From contig JAUIGO010000008.1 of NCBI GenBank assembly GCA_030429955.1, forward strand, positions 1 to 64,000: a stretch of 64,000 bases of DNA, written 5' to 3'. The stretch's first letter is position 1; each line of letters starts with the position of its first letter. The position numbers and the translations under genes are program-made. Below the pieces are notes generated by a model, which made no database searches, was not told the origin of the DNA, and worked only from the letters and a program-made list of their open reading frames with translations. The DNA comes from Bacteroidia bacterium (GTDB taxonomy: Bacteria; Bacteroidota; Bacteroidia; Flavobacteriales; Flavobacteriaceae). Below, piece by piece: positions 46,146 through 55,395 of the stretch.

Positions 46146-47815
46146 TTTTTATAACCAGGACCTCTCACAACTTGTCCAGGAGTTGCTCCAGTGTGTTCAC
46201 CATCTTTAAGTACTTGCTCGCCATTTACAAAAACATGAACCATTCCTGTGGAGTATTGATGCGGCTCTGCAAAAGTTGCATGGTCTTGAATGGTTTCAGG
46301 ATTAAAAATGGCTAAGTCGGCAAAATAACCTTCTGTAAGACTTCCACGTTTCTTAATTTTAAGGTTTGAAGCTGGCAAAGAGGTTAATTTTCTAACGGCT
46401 TCTTCAATAGAAATTATGTTTTCATCTCTCACGTATTTTCCTAGAACTCTTGCAAAATTCCCATACGCTCTTGGATGTGTAGATGAATTTAAAAACACAC
46501 CTTCAGGAGCCATCGAACCTGCATCAGAGCCAAAACTCATGTAAGGTAAAGCGACTTGTTTTTTCACATTATCTTCGGTCATTAAAAAGTAAACTGTGCC
46601 AACGCGACTACCATCAGTAACAACTAAATCCATAGCAGTTTCTTCAGGAGATTTTCCGTGAATTTTAGAAACTTCAGCTAAGGTTTTCACTGTGTAATGA
46701 CGTAAACTATCATTTTCAAAACCAACTAATAAAAGGTTATCTGGAGTTCCAGCTGCATACATCAAGTTTTCCCATTCATCTGTTGGTGTTGTCATTTCTT
46801 CCAACACCTTTTTACGTATAGCAGGATCTTGTAAACGTTCAGACCATTTTTCGTAACCGCCTTCTTGAACCCAAGGTGGCATGGAAGCATCTAAACCAGT
46901 TGCTCCTGCAACATAGGTGTACATGTCTGTAGTAATGTGTAATCCTGCAGCTCTAGCAGAATCTATTTTTTTAATTACATCGTCGTATTTATTCCAGTTT
47001 TCTTTTCCGCTCATTTTTAAGTGATAAATTTCCGCTCTAATATTGGCTTCATTGGCAATGCGCATTAGTTCATCAATACTTTCCATAATACGATTACCTT
47101 CACTTCGCATGTGACTAATATACATGCCATCATATTCTGAAGCGACTTTGCACAATTCAATAAGTTCTTCGGTTGAAGAATAAAAAGCAGGTGCATAAAT
47201 AAGAGAGGAACCAACACCAAGAGCACCATCTTCCATAGCCTGTCTTACCATAGCTTTCATGGACTCCATTTCTTCGTCAGTTGGAGCACGATCTTCATAA
47301 CCAATATGATTGATTCGCACTGTAGTGGCACCAATAAAAGACGCAACGTTTGGCGAAATGCCTCGTTTTACTAAAGATTGTAGATATTCATCAAGCGTAG
47401 ACCAATCGATGTCGTATTTAATATCACCTTGACTTGTTGGCATTTCTTGCTTCATTTTTTCGGATAATGGTCCCATTGACCATCCTTCTCCAAACACTTC
47501 TAAAGTAACTCCTTGTCTGATATCACCTTGTGATTTTCCGTCCTCAATTAGAGATTCTGTTGCCCAAGACAGCATGTTGATGAATCCTGGAGCCACGACT
47601 AAACCTGTAGCATCTATTTCAAGGTTGCCTTTGGCGTTTTTAAGTTCACCAATCGCCGCAATAGTATCAGCATTTATGCCAACACTACCAAAGTAAGTTG
47701 GGTTTCCTGAACCGTCAGCAATGGTTCCGTTTTTTATTAAAACGTCATAAGTTGTAGGAGAGGAGCAACTGCTTATTGTTATGGTTAACAATAGGAGAAG
47801 TTTAATAGTTTTCAT
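46142..47815 (-). CDS. D-aminoacylase / N-acyl-D-amino-acid deacylase family amidohydrolase
   Basis: The 557-residue lipoprotein has a lipobox (ISSC, Cys17). The amidohydrolase fold is shown by DVLIKNGTIADGSG, GFINMLSW (where HxH would be, here altered) and the C-terminal GYFADLAIFNPET. ISHMRSEGNR, EIYHLKMSG and the GSDAGSM Asp match D-aminoacylases. It would release D-amino acids from N-acyl or N-terminal derivatives. It starts a transcript with PhzF; a palindrome (47865-47880) lies 50 bp upstream. Confidence 0.87.
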   Translation of the reverse strand: MKTIKLLLLLTITISSCSSPTTYDVLIKNGTIADGSGNPTYFGSVGINADTIAAIGELKNAKGNLEIDATGLVVAPGFINMLSWATESLIEDGKSQGDIRQGVTLEVFGEGWSMGPLSEKMKQEMPTSQGDIKYDIDWSTLDEYLQSLVKRGISPNVASFIGATTVRINHIGYEDRAPTDEEMESMKAMVRQAMEDGALGVGSSLIYAPAFYSSTEELIELCKVASEYDGMYISHMRSEGNRIMESIDELMRIANEANIRAEIYHLKMSGKENWNKYDDVIKKIDSARAAGLHITTDMYTYVAGATGLDASMPPWVQEGGYEKWSERLQDPAIRKKVLEEMTTPTDEWENLMYAAGTPDNLLLVGFENDSLRHYTVKTLAEVSKIHGKSPEETAMDLVVTDGSRVGTVYFLMTEDNVKKQVALPYMSFGSDAGSMAPEGVFLNSSTHPRAYGNFARVLGKYVRDENIISIEEAVRKLTSLPASNLKIKKRGSLTEGYFADLAIFNPETIQDHATFAEPHQYSTGMVHVFVNGEQVLKDGEHTGATPGQVVRGPGYKN

Positions 47816-47864
47816 ATTGAAGTTGGTTGGTTGTTAAAGGATTAAAGTTACGAAAAATTGTATC

Positions 47865-47880
47865 ACTCAATTAATTGAGT
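47865..47880. promoter_or_regulatory. Perfect 16-bp palindrome (operator candidate)
   Basis: ACTCAATTAATTGAGT is a perfect palindrome, 50 bp before the D-aminoacylase start. It could bind a dimeric regulator; no regulator gene is adjacent. Confidence 0.45.
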
Positions 47881-47989
47881 TGATTTGTTTTTCTTTTAAA
47901 AAAAGGCATCAATATAAAGGAACAACATAAAAAGGAAGTATGTTGTTTTTAAAGGATTATTTTTATTAGTATTTATTGATGCTTTAAAA

Positions 47990-48457
47990 CTAATGTACAA
48001 GCAATTTTAAAAGCTCATTTATGCTATTACTAATGCCTGTTTTATATTGCTTTTTTGCAAATTCAGGAAGTACTTGAGTATTTAAAATTCCATCAACTTT
48101 GTCTTTGGTTAAGGTTCTTGAAAGTTCTTTTCCAATTCCAAAACTGATTACTTTTGATGACTTACTAATAACCACTATAATCCCTTTGGGACTCTCAATT
48201 GTACCAATTGACCATTGATTTGTGTCAAGAGAATTATTTGATAATGAGGCAACCATGATACTCATTGGTATTTTTGTTGCTTTAATGAAATCTTTTATCT
48301 GAGATTCCAATGCTGTTATTTCAGCTTTTTTAAAGAGGTTTTCGTTGTCAACAATTTTACCTGATGAAATGTTTGTAATTTCATGTTGTGCTTGACTGCT
48401 TATTGAAAAGCATAAAAGTAAACATAGGCTAAGTGTAAATTTTAAAAATGGTTTCAT
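47990..48457 (-). CDS. TPM domain protein
   Basis: The 155-residue protein has a signal peptide (about 1-23, SSQAQ) and a TPM domain (ITNISSGKIVDNENLFKKAE; later GIIVVISKSSKVISFGIGKEL). TPM proteins are periplasmic or thylakoid-lumen proteins with roles in PSII repair in plants and phosphatase-like activity in some bacteria. The bacterial function is unclear. It is monocistronic. Confidence 0.82.
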   Translation of the reverse strand: MKPFLKFTLSLCLLLCFSISSQAQHEITNISSGKIVDNENLFKKAEITALESQIKDFIKATKIPMSIMVASLSNNSLDTNQWSIGTIESPKGIIVVISKSSKVISFGIGKELSRTLTKDKVDGILNTQVLPEFAKKQYKTGISNSINELLKLLVH

Positions 48458-48632
48458 AATATTAATATTTTGTGATTCAGGGTAATACGAAGTTACTGAA
48501 TTTTAAATTAAGTTGAGTGAAATAAAAGAATATAAGTGGTTTGTGTGATCTTTAACAATTATTGACATTTTAATTTTATAGATTATTAGATAATACAATA
48601 CCTTTATAAGATGTAAACTAAAAAAGTATGTA

Positions 48633-49196
48633 ATGACCATTTCTGAAGAAAAAAAGGATTTAAGAAATACAATGTTGGTTAAAAGAGCAAGGCTGCCAAG
48701 ACGAATTAAAAAAGAGTATGACCAATGGATTTGCGATTCGTTATGGCAAACAATACAAAAACGAGACTGTAAAACGGTTCATTGTTATTTACCAATGGGC
48801 TCAGAAATAAACATAACACCATTAATCGAAAAATTATTGCAAGAGAATATTATGGTAATTACTCCTAAAACACTTCCAAAACGCAAATTGCAAAATTTAG
48901 TGTTGGCATCGTTAGATGAATTGGAAAAAGGTGTGTTTGGCACAAGTCATCCAGCCAATGCCGAAGAATTTACAGGTACTTACGATTTAATTATTGTCCC
49001 AGGATTAGCGTTTGACAACACCAATTACAGATTGGGTTATGGTGGAGGTTACTACGATAATTTTATAGTTAACCATCTAAGTGCTCTAAAAATAGGTGTA
49101 TTTTACCCTTTTCAGAATATTGAAAAAGTTCCCTTAGAACCTCACGACATACGACTTGATGAAATGAGGGTAAATAAGAGTTTTGAAAAATTATAA
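48633..49196 (+). CDS. 5-formyltetrahydrofolate cyclo-ligase
   Basis: The 187-residue enzyme has the NagB-like fold with substrate motif YGGGYYDNF (about 143-151), LIIVPGLAFD and the N-terminal ATP region (KKDLRNTMLVKRARLPRRI). It converts 5-formyl-THF to methenyl-THF with ATP. Its last 6 bp overlap the convergent trmL. Confidence 0.92.
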   Translation: MTISEEKKDLRNTMLVKRARLPRRIKKEYDQWICDSLWQTIQKRDCKTVHCYLPMGSEINITPLIEKLLQENIMVITPKTLPKRKLQNLVLASLDELEKGVFGTSHPANAEEFTGTYDLIIVPGLAFDNTNYRLGYGGGYYDNFIVNHLSALKIGVFYPFQNIEKVPLEPHDIRLDEMRVNKSFEKL

Positions 49197-49652
49197 ACTT
49201 TTATAGAGTTTTTTCAGCCCTTCATAAACCACAATACTCACCGCATTGGCTAGATTCAAACTACGTACATGCTTACTGTATAAAGGTATTTTGTAAAGTG
49301 CTTCTGGATGGTCATTTAAAATATGTTTTGGTAAGCCAACCGATTCTTTTCCAAACACTAAAAATAGATTGTATTCAAAAGGAATCTCATCATAATCTTT
49401 TGCGCCATGACTTGATAAAAACACCATGTTAGCGGTTTTGTTTTTAGAAAAGAATTCGTCAATATTATCGTAATAAGTAACGTTTAAATATTGCCAATAA
49501 TCTAAGCCAGCACGTTTTAATCGCGTATCATCAATCTCAAAACCAAAGGGTTTTACCAAATGCAAATTAGAACCTGAAGCTAAGGCCAAACGACCAATGT
49601 TTCCTGTGTTGTTTGGGATTTCTGGTTCAATTAAAACAATGTTAAGCGCCAT
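49191..49652 (-). CDS. trmL: tRNA (cytidine(34)-2'-O)-methyltransferase
   Basis: The 153-residue SPOUT enzyme has IEPEIPNNTGNIGRLA near the start, HLVKPFGFEIDD, and the C-terminal knot (YKIPLYSKHVRSLNLANAVS). It methylates the wobble base of tRNA-Leu isoacceptors. It overlaps the cyclo-ligase 3' end by 6 bp. Confidence 0.92.
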   Translation of the reverse strand: MALNIVLIEPEIPNNTGNIGRLALASGSNLHLVKPFGFEIDDTRLKRAGLDYWQYLNVTYYDNIDEFFSKNKTANMVFLSSHGAKDYDEIPFEYNLFLVFGKESVGLPKHILNDHPEALYKIPLYSKHVRSLNLANAVSIVVYEGLKKLYKSL

Positions 49653-49683
49653 AATCTGTTAAATTATGATGTGAATATAAACT

Positions 49684-49718
49684 AAAAAAACCTACTCTAA
49701 ATAGAATAGGCTTTTTTG
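49684..49718. terminator. Terminator between trmL and a small ORF
   Basis: CCTACTCT pairs with AGAATAGG (one mismatch) with A- and T-runs on either side. It lies 20 bp past the stop of the small ORF, in the trmL upstream region. Confidence 0.7.
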
Positions 49719-49737
49719 ATTTTTCAAGTCGTAATTT

Positions 49738-49881
49738 TTACTTTTTAACTTGTTGTTTCTTTATGGTTTTCTCATCAATATCAAACTGGTTTGTTTTTTG
49801 ATTCACATTACCAGTCGGATTTGTCGGATTTGTCTGTTTTTTCGATATTTTAAATTTCTTTTTATCTTCAATAATTCCCAT
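49738..49881 (-). CDS. Small Lys/Asn/Gln-rich ORF, function unknown
   Basis: A 47-codon ORF from ATG 49881 (starts MGIIEDKKKFKISKKQ, then TNPTNPTGNVNQ and ends KKQQVKK). It fills most of the 328-bp gap between trmL and the next gene and is followed by a terminator. The composition is basic and low-complexity, with TNP repeated; no domain is recognised. It could be a real small protein or chance. Confidence 0.45.
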   Translation of the reverse strand: MGIIEDKKKFKISKKQTNPTNPTGNVNQKTNQFDIDEKTIKKQQVKK

Positions 49882-49980
49882 GATTTCTTTGTTTTTATGA
49901 TTCAATAACAACTTAATGAAAAAAGAATAAAACTTTACTAATACTATCTTAAAATCAATAATTTAAGTGTTAAAGCTTTG

Positions 49981-50205
49981 CTAGACAGTATTCTTTTTGA
50001 AGGTTTTAATAATGATTAGACGTATTAATAATAGCCATGGCAATCCGTGAAGTAATACATCAAACCAGTCCATTGGTTTCATGCCAGCAGCAGCACCAGC
50101 TATCCATTTGAGTTTTCCAACAATATGCGGTTCAGGGAAAAAAGGTGCTAAGCCCAATGTTAAACAGGCTATAATGATGAGTTTCCAATCGTTTAATAGT
50201 TTCAT
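49981..50205 (-). CDS. Small membrane protein, function unknown
   Basis: The 74-residue protein has two hydrophobic segments (about 8-24 and 52-66) with FPEPHIVGKLKWIAG between them. Similar proteins seem common in Flavobacteriaceae, from memory. Its start overlaps the aminotransferase stop by 4 bp, so it is probably co-transcribed. No function is known. Confidence 0.75.
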   Translation of the reverse strand: MKLLNDWKLIIIACLTLGLAPFFPEPHIVGKLKWIAGAAAGMKPMDWFDVLLHGLPWLLLIRLIIIKTFKKNTV

Positions 50206-51500
50206 TTCTTTACGATTTCTTTTAAACTGTTTACTAATACATCAACTTCTTGAAAACTATTAAAGATGGCAAACGATATACGAATACCATTAATGTTATT
50301 TTCATAAATACCTCTCATGCGTAACTTCTTTTCTTTATTGAGTATTGGGTTTAATTTAAGATTGTCTTTGCCTTTGATTCTTATGGTTAGCATTGAAGCT
50401 GAATAGCGTTCACTCTCAGGTGTTAAAATTTCAATTTCAGGCGTGTTAGCAATTCCTTTTCTAAAATGAGTGACGAGTTCTCTGCCTCTTTTTGCAACGT
50501 TTTCAATTCCTATGGTGTTAATAAAATCTATAGCGCTTCCTATACCTAAAGTGATTGGTGTGTTTCGAGTACCATATTCTTCACGTTGTGCGCTATGTCT
50601 ATAGTCCATGGTAAGTGTATTTAAGTCAAATTTACTATCAGTATAAGCGCCTGCAAATACAGGGTCAATATGTTCTATAATGTTTTTATTAATAAATAAA
50701 ACACCAGTTCCTTTTGGTCCAAACAGCCATTTGTGTCCAGAGCTTGCGTAAAAATCAGGATTGATATCTCTTAAATCTATGGGAAACATACCAAGCGATT
50801 GTGCACCATCAATACACGAATAAATGCCTTTACTTCGGCAAAGTTGTACAATATCTTTTGCAGGAAGCTTCATTCCTGTAGTACAGGTAATATGTGAAAA
50901 AGCAACGACTTTGGTTTTTGGAGTAATAGCGTCTTTTATGATTTGAAGGTTGTCCTCACCATTAAAATCTAAATCTACCAACTTGACCACAGCACCAAAA
51001 TCTTTAGCAAGAGCCATCCAAGGTGAAGCGCCTCCAACATGTTCGTGCGTGGAAATGATAATTTCATCACCAGGTTTTAATCGTAAACTTCTTGCAGCAA
51101 TGTTTAAGCCTTCGGTTGCATTACGAGTAAATGCTATTTCATCTGCAGTAACGTTTAAGAATTTTGCTGCTTTTTCATGAGTTTCATCAATTTCGTGTCT
51201 TCCATGACTTGTTGACGTTTCTAATCTTTCCATGGTTTCATAAACCGTGTCAAGCACAATTCTTGGAGAAGGACCAAGGCTTCCAGTGTTGAGGTAATGG
51301 TAATCTTTCGCAAATAGAAATTGCTCGCGAACGTTGTTCCAATCTATATTATTATAATCGCTGGTGTAAGGTTTTAAACTTGGAATATCGCGTTTGGATC
51401 GCAATGCATTTTCAGCGCTTAATAAAGGAGCAGCAGAGGTTAAAAAGAGTCCGCTTAAAAGATTCTTTTTTATAAAACTTCGTCTGGATGATTTTGACAT
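50202..51500 (-). CDS. Exported class V aminotransferase-fold protein (Tat signal)
   Basis: The 432-residue PLP-dependent protein has a twin-arginine signal (SRRSFIKKNLLSG, about 5-17). The catalytic Lys lies in ASSGHKWLFGPKGTG, with the Asp of SCIDGAQSLG before it. The class V family includes cysteine desulfurases, isopenicillin epimerases and others; this one is most like the isopenicillin N epimerase group. It would be folded with PLP in the cytoplasm before export. The substrate is unknown. Confidence 0.88.
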   Translation of the reverse strand: MSKSSRRSFIKKNLLSGLFLTSAAPLLSAENALRSKRDIPSLKPYTSDYNNIDWNNVREQFLFAKDYHYLNTGSLGPSPRIVLDTVYETMERLETSTSHGRHEIDETHEKAAKFLNVTADEIAFTRNATEGLNIAARSLRLKPGDEIIISTHEHVGGASPWMALAKDFGAVVKLVDLDFNGEDNLQIIKDAITPKTKVVAFSHITCTTGMKLPAKDIVQLCRSKGIYSCIDGAQSLGMFPIDLRDINPDFYASSGHKWLFGPKGTGVLFINKNIIEHIDPVFAGAYTDSKFDLNTLTMDYRHSAQREEYGTRNTPITLGIGSAIDFINTIGIENVAKRGRELVTHFRKGIANTPEIEILTPESERYSASMLTIRIKGKDNLKLNPILNKEKKLRMRGIYENNINGIRISFAIFNSFQEVDVLVNSLKEIVKK

Positions 51501-51541
51501 AAGAAAACTTTTGACGAAAGTTAGCTGTTTTTAAACGATTA

Positions 51542-52306
51542 TCAAATAAGAATCTTTTTTACAAACATATCAATCGTATGGACACCTTCATTCGTCACAT
51601 GCTTTACAAAGGCACTACCAATAATAGCACCTTTGGCGTATTTAGTGGCTTGTGTAAAGGTTTCGTTGTTAGAAATGCCGAAGCCTACAATTTGAGGATT
51701 CTTTAACTTCATATTTGCAATTCGCTTAAAGTAAGCGGTTTGTTCATCTCCAAAACCAGATTTAGCTCCAGTTGTACTAGCGCTACTCACCATGTAAATA
51801 AATCCGTTTGAAATGGAATCGATGTATCTAATGCGTTCGTCACTGGTTTGAGGTGTGATTAGGAATACATTAATCAATCCATATTTTTCGAAAGTAGTTT
51901 TGTATTCGTCGTGATACACATCTACTGGCAAATCAGGAATAATCAAGCCATCAATACCAATCTCTTGACATTTTTTGCAAAAGGCTTCCACTCCATATTG
52001 TAGCATTGGGTTAAAATATCCCATGATAATCAATGGAATGGTTACCGATTTTCTGATGTCTTTTAGCTGATTGAAAAGTACTTCAGTGGTCATGCCATTT
52101 TTTAGGGCTTGAGTAGAGCTTGCTTGAATGGTTGGACCATCAGCTAAAGGATCACTAAAAGGGAGACCGATTTCAATCATATCAACACCATTGTTCTCTA
52201 AGTTTTGAATGATGCTTACTGTATCATCAATATTTGGGTATCCAGCTGTGAAATAGATGGATAGTAACCTTTTGTCTTCTTGTAGTTTTTGGTTGATTCT
52301 GTTCAT
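51542..52306 (-). CDS. trpA: Tryptophan synthase alpha chain
   Basis: The 254-residue TIM barrel has the alpha-subunit motifs YFTAGYP, MIEIGLPFSDPLADGP (catalytic Glu within) and GLIIPDLP (catalytic Asp). It cleaves indole-3-glycerol phosphate to indole, passed to TrpB. It is last in the trp operon, 81 bp after trpB; a composite repeat fills the gap. Confidence 0.96.
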   Translation of the reverse strand: MNRINQKLQEDKRLLSIYFTAGYPNIDDTVSIIQNLENNGVDMIEIGLPFSDPLADGPTIQASSTQALKNGMTTEVLFNQLKDIRKSVTIPLIIMGYFNPMLQYGVEAFCKKCQEIGIDGLIIPDLPVDVYHDEYKTTFEKYGLINVFLITPQTSDERIRYIDSISNGFIYMVSSASTTGAKSGFGDEQTAYFKRIANMKLKNPQIVGFGISNNETFTQATKYAKGAIIGSAFVKHVTNEGVHTIDMFVKKILI

Positions 52307-52320
52307 TGTTTATTTTTTGT

Positions 52321-52386
52321 GTCATTGAGAGGAACGAAGTGACGTGGCAATCTTTTGATGAGATTCCTCACTTTGTTCGGAATGAC
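52321..52386. repeat. Composite short palindromic repeat (trpB-trpA gap)
   Basis: It is bounded by GTCATT (52321) and AATGAC (ends 52386). Two halves, gtcattgagaggaacgaagt and the reverse-oriented half ending tttgttcggaatgac, give a dyad with hairpin potential. It lies 1 bp past the trpB stop. Confidence 0.65.
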
Positions 52387-52387
52387 A

Positions 52388-53569
52388 TTACAATTTAAAA
52401 TGCTTAATATATGTTTCTAAATCTTTATCACCACGACCTGACAAGCTTACTACCACAATATCATTTGGTTGAAACTGTTTTTTTTCAAAAATGGCTAAAG
52501 CATGAGAGCTTTCAATGGCTGGTATAATACCTTCAAGTTTACATAACTCCAAACCAGCTGTCATGGCATCATCATCAGTAATCGAGATAAATTCTGCACG
52601 ACCAGATTTATACAAATGTGCATGCATTGGTCCAACACCTGGATAATCCAATCCAGCAGAAATAGAATAAGGTTCGGTTATTTGTCCATCGTTGGTTTGC
52701 ATCAATAAGGTTTTACTACCATGAATAATGCCTTCTTTGCCTAAAACTGACGTCGCAGCACTTTCACCAGAATCGACGCCCAAGCCAGCAGCTTCTACAG
52801 CTATTAAGTTCACATCAGTATCCTCTAAAAAATGATAGTAAGCACCAGCAGCATTGCTGCCGCCACCAACACAGGCTACAACGTAATCTGGTTTTGTGGT
52901 GCCTTCATGTTCTTTAAGTTGCCTTTGGATTTCTTCGGAAACAATGGCTTGAAAACGAGCTACCATATCTGGATAAGGATGAGGGCCAACAACACTACCA
53001 ATGATGTAATGTGTATCAACAGGATTATTAATCCAATCGCGAATGGCTTCATTAGTTGCATCCTTAAGTGTTTTGCTTCCAGATGTTGCAGGCACTACAG
53101 TTGCACCAAGCATTTTCATTCTGGCCACATTTGGTGCCTGACGAGCAATATCAATTTCGCCCATATATACGATACATTCTAATCCCATTAAAGCACAAAC
53201 GGTTGCTGTAGCCACACCATGTTGTCCAGCACCTGTTTCGGCAATGATTCGGTTTTTGCCTAATCGTTTTGCCATTAAAATCTGACCAATAGTATTATTG
53301 ATTTTATGTGCTCCTGTATGATTTAAATCTTCACGTTTTAAGTAAATTTTTGTGTTGTATTTTTTGGATAATCGCTTTGCAAAATAGAGTGGAGAAGGAC
53401 GACCTACATAATCTTTTAAGAGTTGATTGAACTCATTTTGAAATTCAGGTTCAGCCATTACCTTTAGGTAGTTTTGGCGTAACTCTTCTACATTTGGATA
53501 TAGCATTTCCGGAATGAAAGCGCCTCCAAATTCTCCATAATATCCTTTTTCGTTAACATTATAACTCAT
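52388..53569 (-). CDS. trpB: Tryptophan synthase beta chain
   Basis: The 393-residue PLP enzyme has the Lys in [19 protein letters not shown], and the phosphate loop GGGSNAAG. It joins indole and serine to make tryptophan in the alpha2-beta2 complex. It is downstream of trpF, with a 5' hairpin TTCCTGC/GCAGGAA (53576-53596) 6 bp before its ATG. Confidence 0.97.
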   Translation of the reverse strand: MSYNVNEKGYYGEFGGAFIPEMLYPNVEELRQNYLKVMAEPEFQNEFNQLLKDYVGRPSPLYFAKRLSKKYNTKIYLKREDLNHTGAHKINNTIGQILMAKRLGKNRIIAETGAGQHGVATATVCALMGLECIVYMGEIDIARQAPNVARMKMLGATVVPATSGSKTLKDATNEAIRDWINNPVDTHYIIGSVVGPHPYPDMVARFQAIVSEEIQRQLKEHEGTTKPDYVVACVGGGSNAAGAYYHFLEDTDVNLIAVEAAGLGVDSGESAATSVLGKEGIIHGSKTLLMQTNDGQITEPYSISAGLDYPGVGPMHAHLYKSGRAEFISITDDDAMTAGLELCKLEGIIPAIESSHALAIFEKKQFQPNDIVVVSLSGRGDKDLETYIKHFKL

Positions 53570-53575
53570 AATAAT

Positions 53576-53596
53576 TTCCTGCGTAGGCAGGAATCT
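53576..53596. repeat. Short palindromic repeat before trpB
   Basis: TTCCTGC-gtag-GCAGGAA matches the left half of the element at 54474. It lies 6 bp upstream of the trpB ATG. Confidence 0.65.
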
Positions 53597-53625
53597 TTTT
53601 AATTAAACTTTTGTTTTTTATCTCT

Positions 53626-53797
53626 GTTCATTTTGTCTTGATACAAAACGAACCAAAAAATCAAATCAAAATTAGGAAATTGCTAAAGCATCATTCACTT
53701 TCGGAATTGCGTGCTTAAAGCTTCGCTTTGCATCTCCATTCCTTCGTTCACTATTTCTGAATTTTGATGGTTTCCGACTCTGTCGGAACTTCAAGTG
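53626..53797. repeat. Structured intergenic repeat, copy A (trpF-trpB gap)
   Basis: Element of four hairpins: I GTTC(a)TTTTGT-cttgat-ACAAAA(c)GAAC (53626-53653), II arms 53665-53680 and 53753-53768, III AAAGC/GCTTT (53712-53732 with TGC/GCA outside), IV TTCCGAC/GTCGGAA (53772-53788). It aligns end to end with copy B, and the paired bases differ in a compensatory way. No ORF or transposase is present. Confidence 0.75.
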
Positions 53798-53839
53798 TTT
53801 TTAATATCCTTGGTTATTAATTTATCCTGATTTTCTTTT

Positions 53840-54466
53840 TTAACCATTAAATGATAAATAGTCTTTAAATGTTCCTAATTCTTCGATATTTTTTAATCCT
53901 GCTTCGATTTCAAATTTACTATTTACATCAATGGCATAGCAATATTTTGAAGCAGTACTTTCTTGAAATCGTTTTAAGTCTTCAACTTGATCTAATCCAA
54001 TTCCACCACTTAAAAAGAAGGGTTTCGCTGAAGGATACTTATTTAAAACAATCCAATCAAAAGTGTAGCCATTTCCTCCTGGAAGTTTTCCTTTCGTGTC
54101 AAATAAAAAGTAATCACAAACCTCTTCGTAAGGAGCTAACACTGAAAAGTCAAAGGTGTCTTTTATTGAGAATACTTTAATCACTTTTGCATTTGTTGAT
54201 TTAAGAATTCTGCACATTTCAGGTGATTCATGACCATGTAACTGAATTGCTGATAGCTTATGTTTTTCAATTTGGTTAGCAATGAATTCCACAGTTTTAT
54301 CGACAAAAACTCCAACTCTATGGATTGATTTTGGCAAATCAGGTATTACTCCTTCAAAATATCTAGGTGATTGTTCATGAAAAATAAATCCAAGAAAATC
54401 TGGTTGCAAATTTGCAACAGCTTCAATGTTATCTTGGTATTTCATACCACAAACTTTTAGTTTCAT
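53840..54466 (-). CDS. trpF: Phosphoribosylanthranilate isomerase
   Basis: A 208-residue TIM barrel from ATG 54466 (MKLKVCGMKYQDNIEAV); an upstream in-frame ATG at 54478 lies in a repeat and is unlikely. The catalytic Cys is in VCGM, the acid in FLFDTKGKLPGGNG, and FLSGGIGLDQV binds phosphate. It isomerises PRA to CdRP. The gap to trpB holds a large repeat. Confidence 0.95.
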   Translation of the reverse strand: MKLKVCGMKYQDNIEAVANLQPDFLGFIFHEQSPRYFEGVIPDLPKSIHRVGVFVDKTVEFIANQIEKHKLSAIQLHGHESPEMCRILKSTNAKVIKVFSIKDTFDFSVLAPYEEVCDYFLFDTKGKLPGGNGYTFDWIVLNKYPSAKPFFLSGGIGLDQVEDLKRFQESTASKYCYAIDVNSKFEIEAGLKNIEELGTFKDYLSFNG

Positions 54467-54473
54467 ATTTTTT

Positions 54474-54550
54474 GTCATTCCTGCGTAGGCAGGAATCTAT
54501 TTAATTTTATGTTCGATTCATTGTGGATTCCGCATCAAGTGCGGAATGAC
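54474..54550. repeat. Composite palindromic repeat (trpC-trpF gap)
   Basis: The element is bounded by the inverted repeat GTCATTCC (54474-54481) and GGAATGAC (54543-54550). It contains two hairpins, CCTGC-gtag-GCAGG and CCGCA-tcaag-TGCGG. Confidence 0.75.
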
Positions 54551-54554
54551 AAAC

Positions 54555-55340
54555 TCATCCTTTTAATTTAGTAATAAATTCTTTTGCACTCTCTCCAGGA
54601 TTTTCCGATTTCATAAAATTCTCACCAATTAAAAAACCTTGATAACCATAAGGTTGTAATTCTTTTATCGCTTCAATAGAACTGATGCCACTTTCAGACA
54701 CCTTTACAAACTCATTGGGAATCATTTTGCTAAGTGCTTTGCTAGTGTCTAAGCTAACTTCAAAAGTTTTTAAATTTCTATTGTTAACACCAAGCATGTC
54801 TAATGAAGGCATGATAGATTTATGCAATTCGGCTTCATTATGTACTTCCAAGAGCACATCAAGTTGCAAACTTTTAGCTAACTCCGAAAATTGCTTGATT
54901 TCTTCTCTAGTTAAAATGGCAGCAATCAATAAAATAACGTCAGCACCATAACTTTTGGCTTCTATAATTTGATATTCATCAATAATAAATTCTTTACGCA
55001 ATAAAGGTAAATTACAACTTGCTCTTGCGAGTAGTAAGTCGTCTAATGAACCACCAAAATACTTCCCATCAGTTAAGACTGACATTCCGCAAACTCCAGC
55101 TGCTTCATAACCTTTTGCAACATCATTTACATTTAAATTGTTGTTTATTATTGATTTTGAAGGTGAACGACGTTTGTGTTCAGCAATAATTCCAGTAACA
55201 CTGTGTCTTAATTTTTTAGCAAGTGAAACTGTATTTCTTTGAAACAACACAGATTTTTCTAACTGCTTTATTGGAATTACCTTTTTTCGAAGATCAACTT
55301 CAACACGTTTGTCTTTTACTATTTTGTCTAGTATATTCAT
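54555..55340 (-). CDS. trpC: Indole-3-glycerol phosphate synthase
   Basis: A 261-residue TIM barrel from ATG 55340 (MNILDKIVKDKRVEVDLRK); an in-frame ATG at 55370 would run through a repeat hairpin. Catalytic Lys and Glu lie in EHKRRSPSKS and EVHNEAEL, with the phosphate segment ending in FLIGENFM. It makes IGP from CdRP. The gap to trpD holds copy B of the structured repeat. Confidence 0.95.
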   Translation of the reverse strand: MNILDKIVKDKRVEVDLRKKVIPIKQLEKSVLFQRNTVSLAKKLRHSVTGIIAEHKRRSPSKSIINNNLNVNDVAKGYEAAGVCGMSVLTDGKYFGGSLDDLLLARASCNLPLLRKEFIIDEYQIIEAKSYGADVILLIAAILTREEIKQFSELAKSLQLDVLLEVHNEAELHKSIMPSLDMLGVNNRNLKTFEVSLDTSKALSKMIPNEFVKVSESGISSIEAIKELQPYGYQGFLIGENFMKSENPGESAKEFITKLKG

Positions 55341-55344
55341 ATTT

Positions 55345-55365
55345 ATTTCCCACAAAAGTGGAAAT
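55345..55365. repeat. Hairpin before trpC
   Basis: ATTTCC(C)CAC-AAAA-GTGGAAAT, with one bulged C, lies 5 bp upstream of the chosen trpC ATG and matches the palindrome class seen in the other trp gaps. Confidence 0.6.
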
Positions 55366-55395
55366 CTCATTTTTTTTGTTATTATTTTTATTTCC

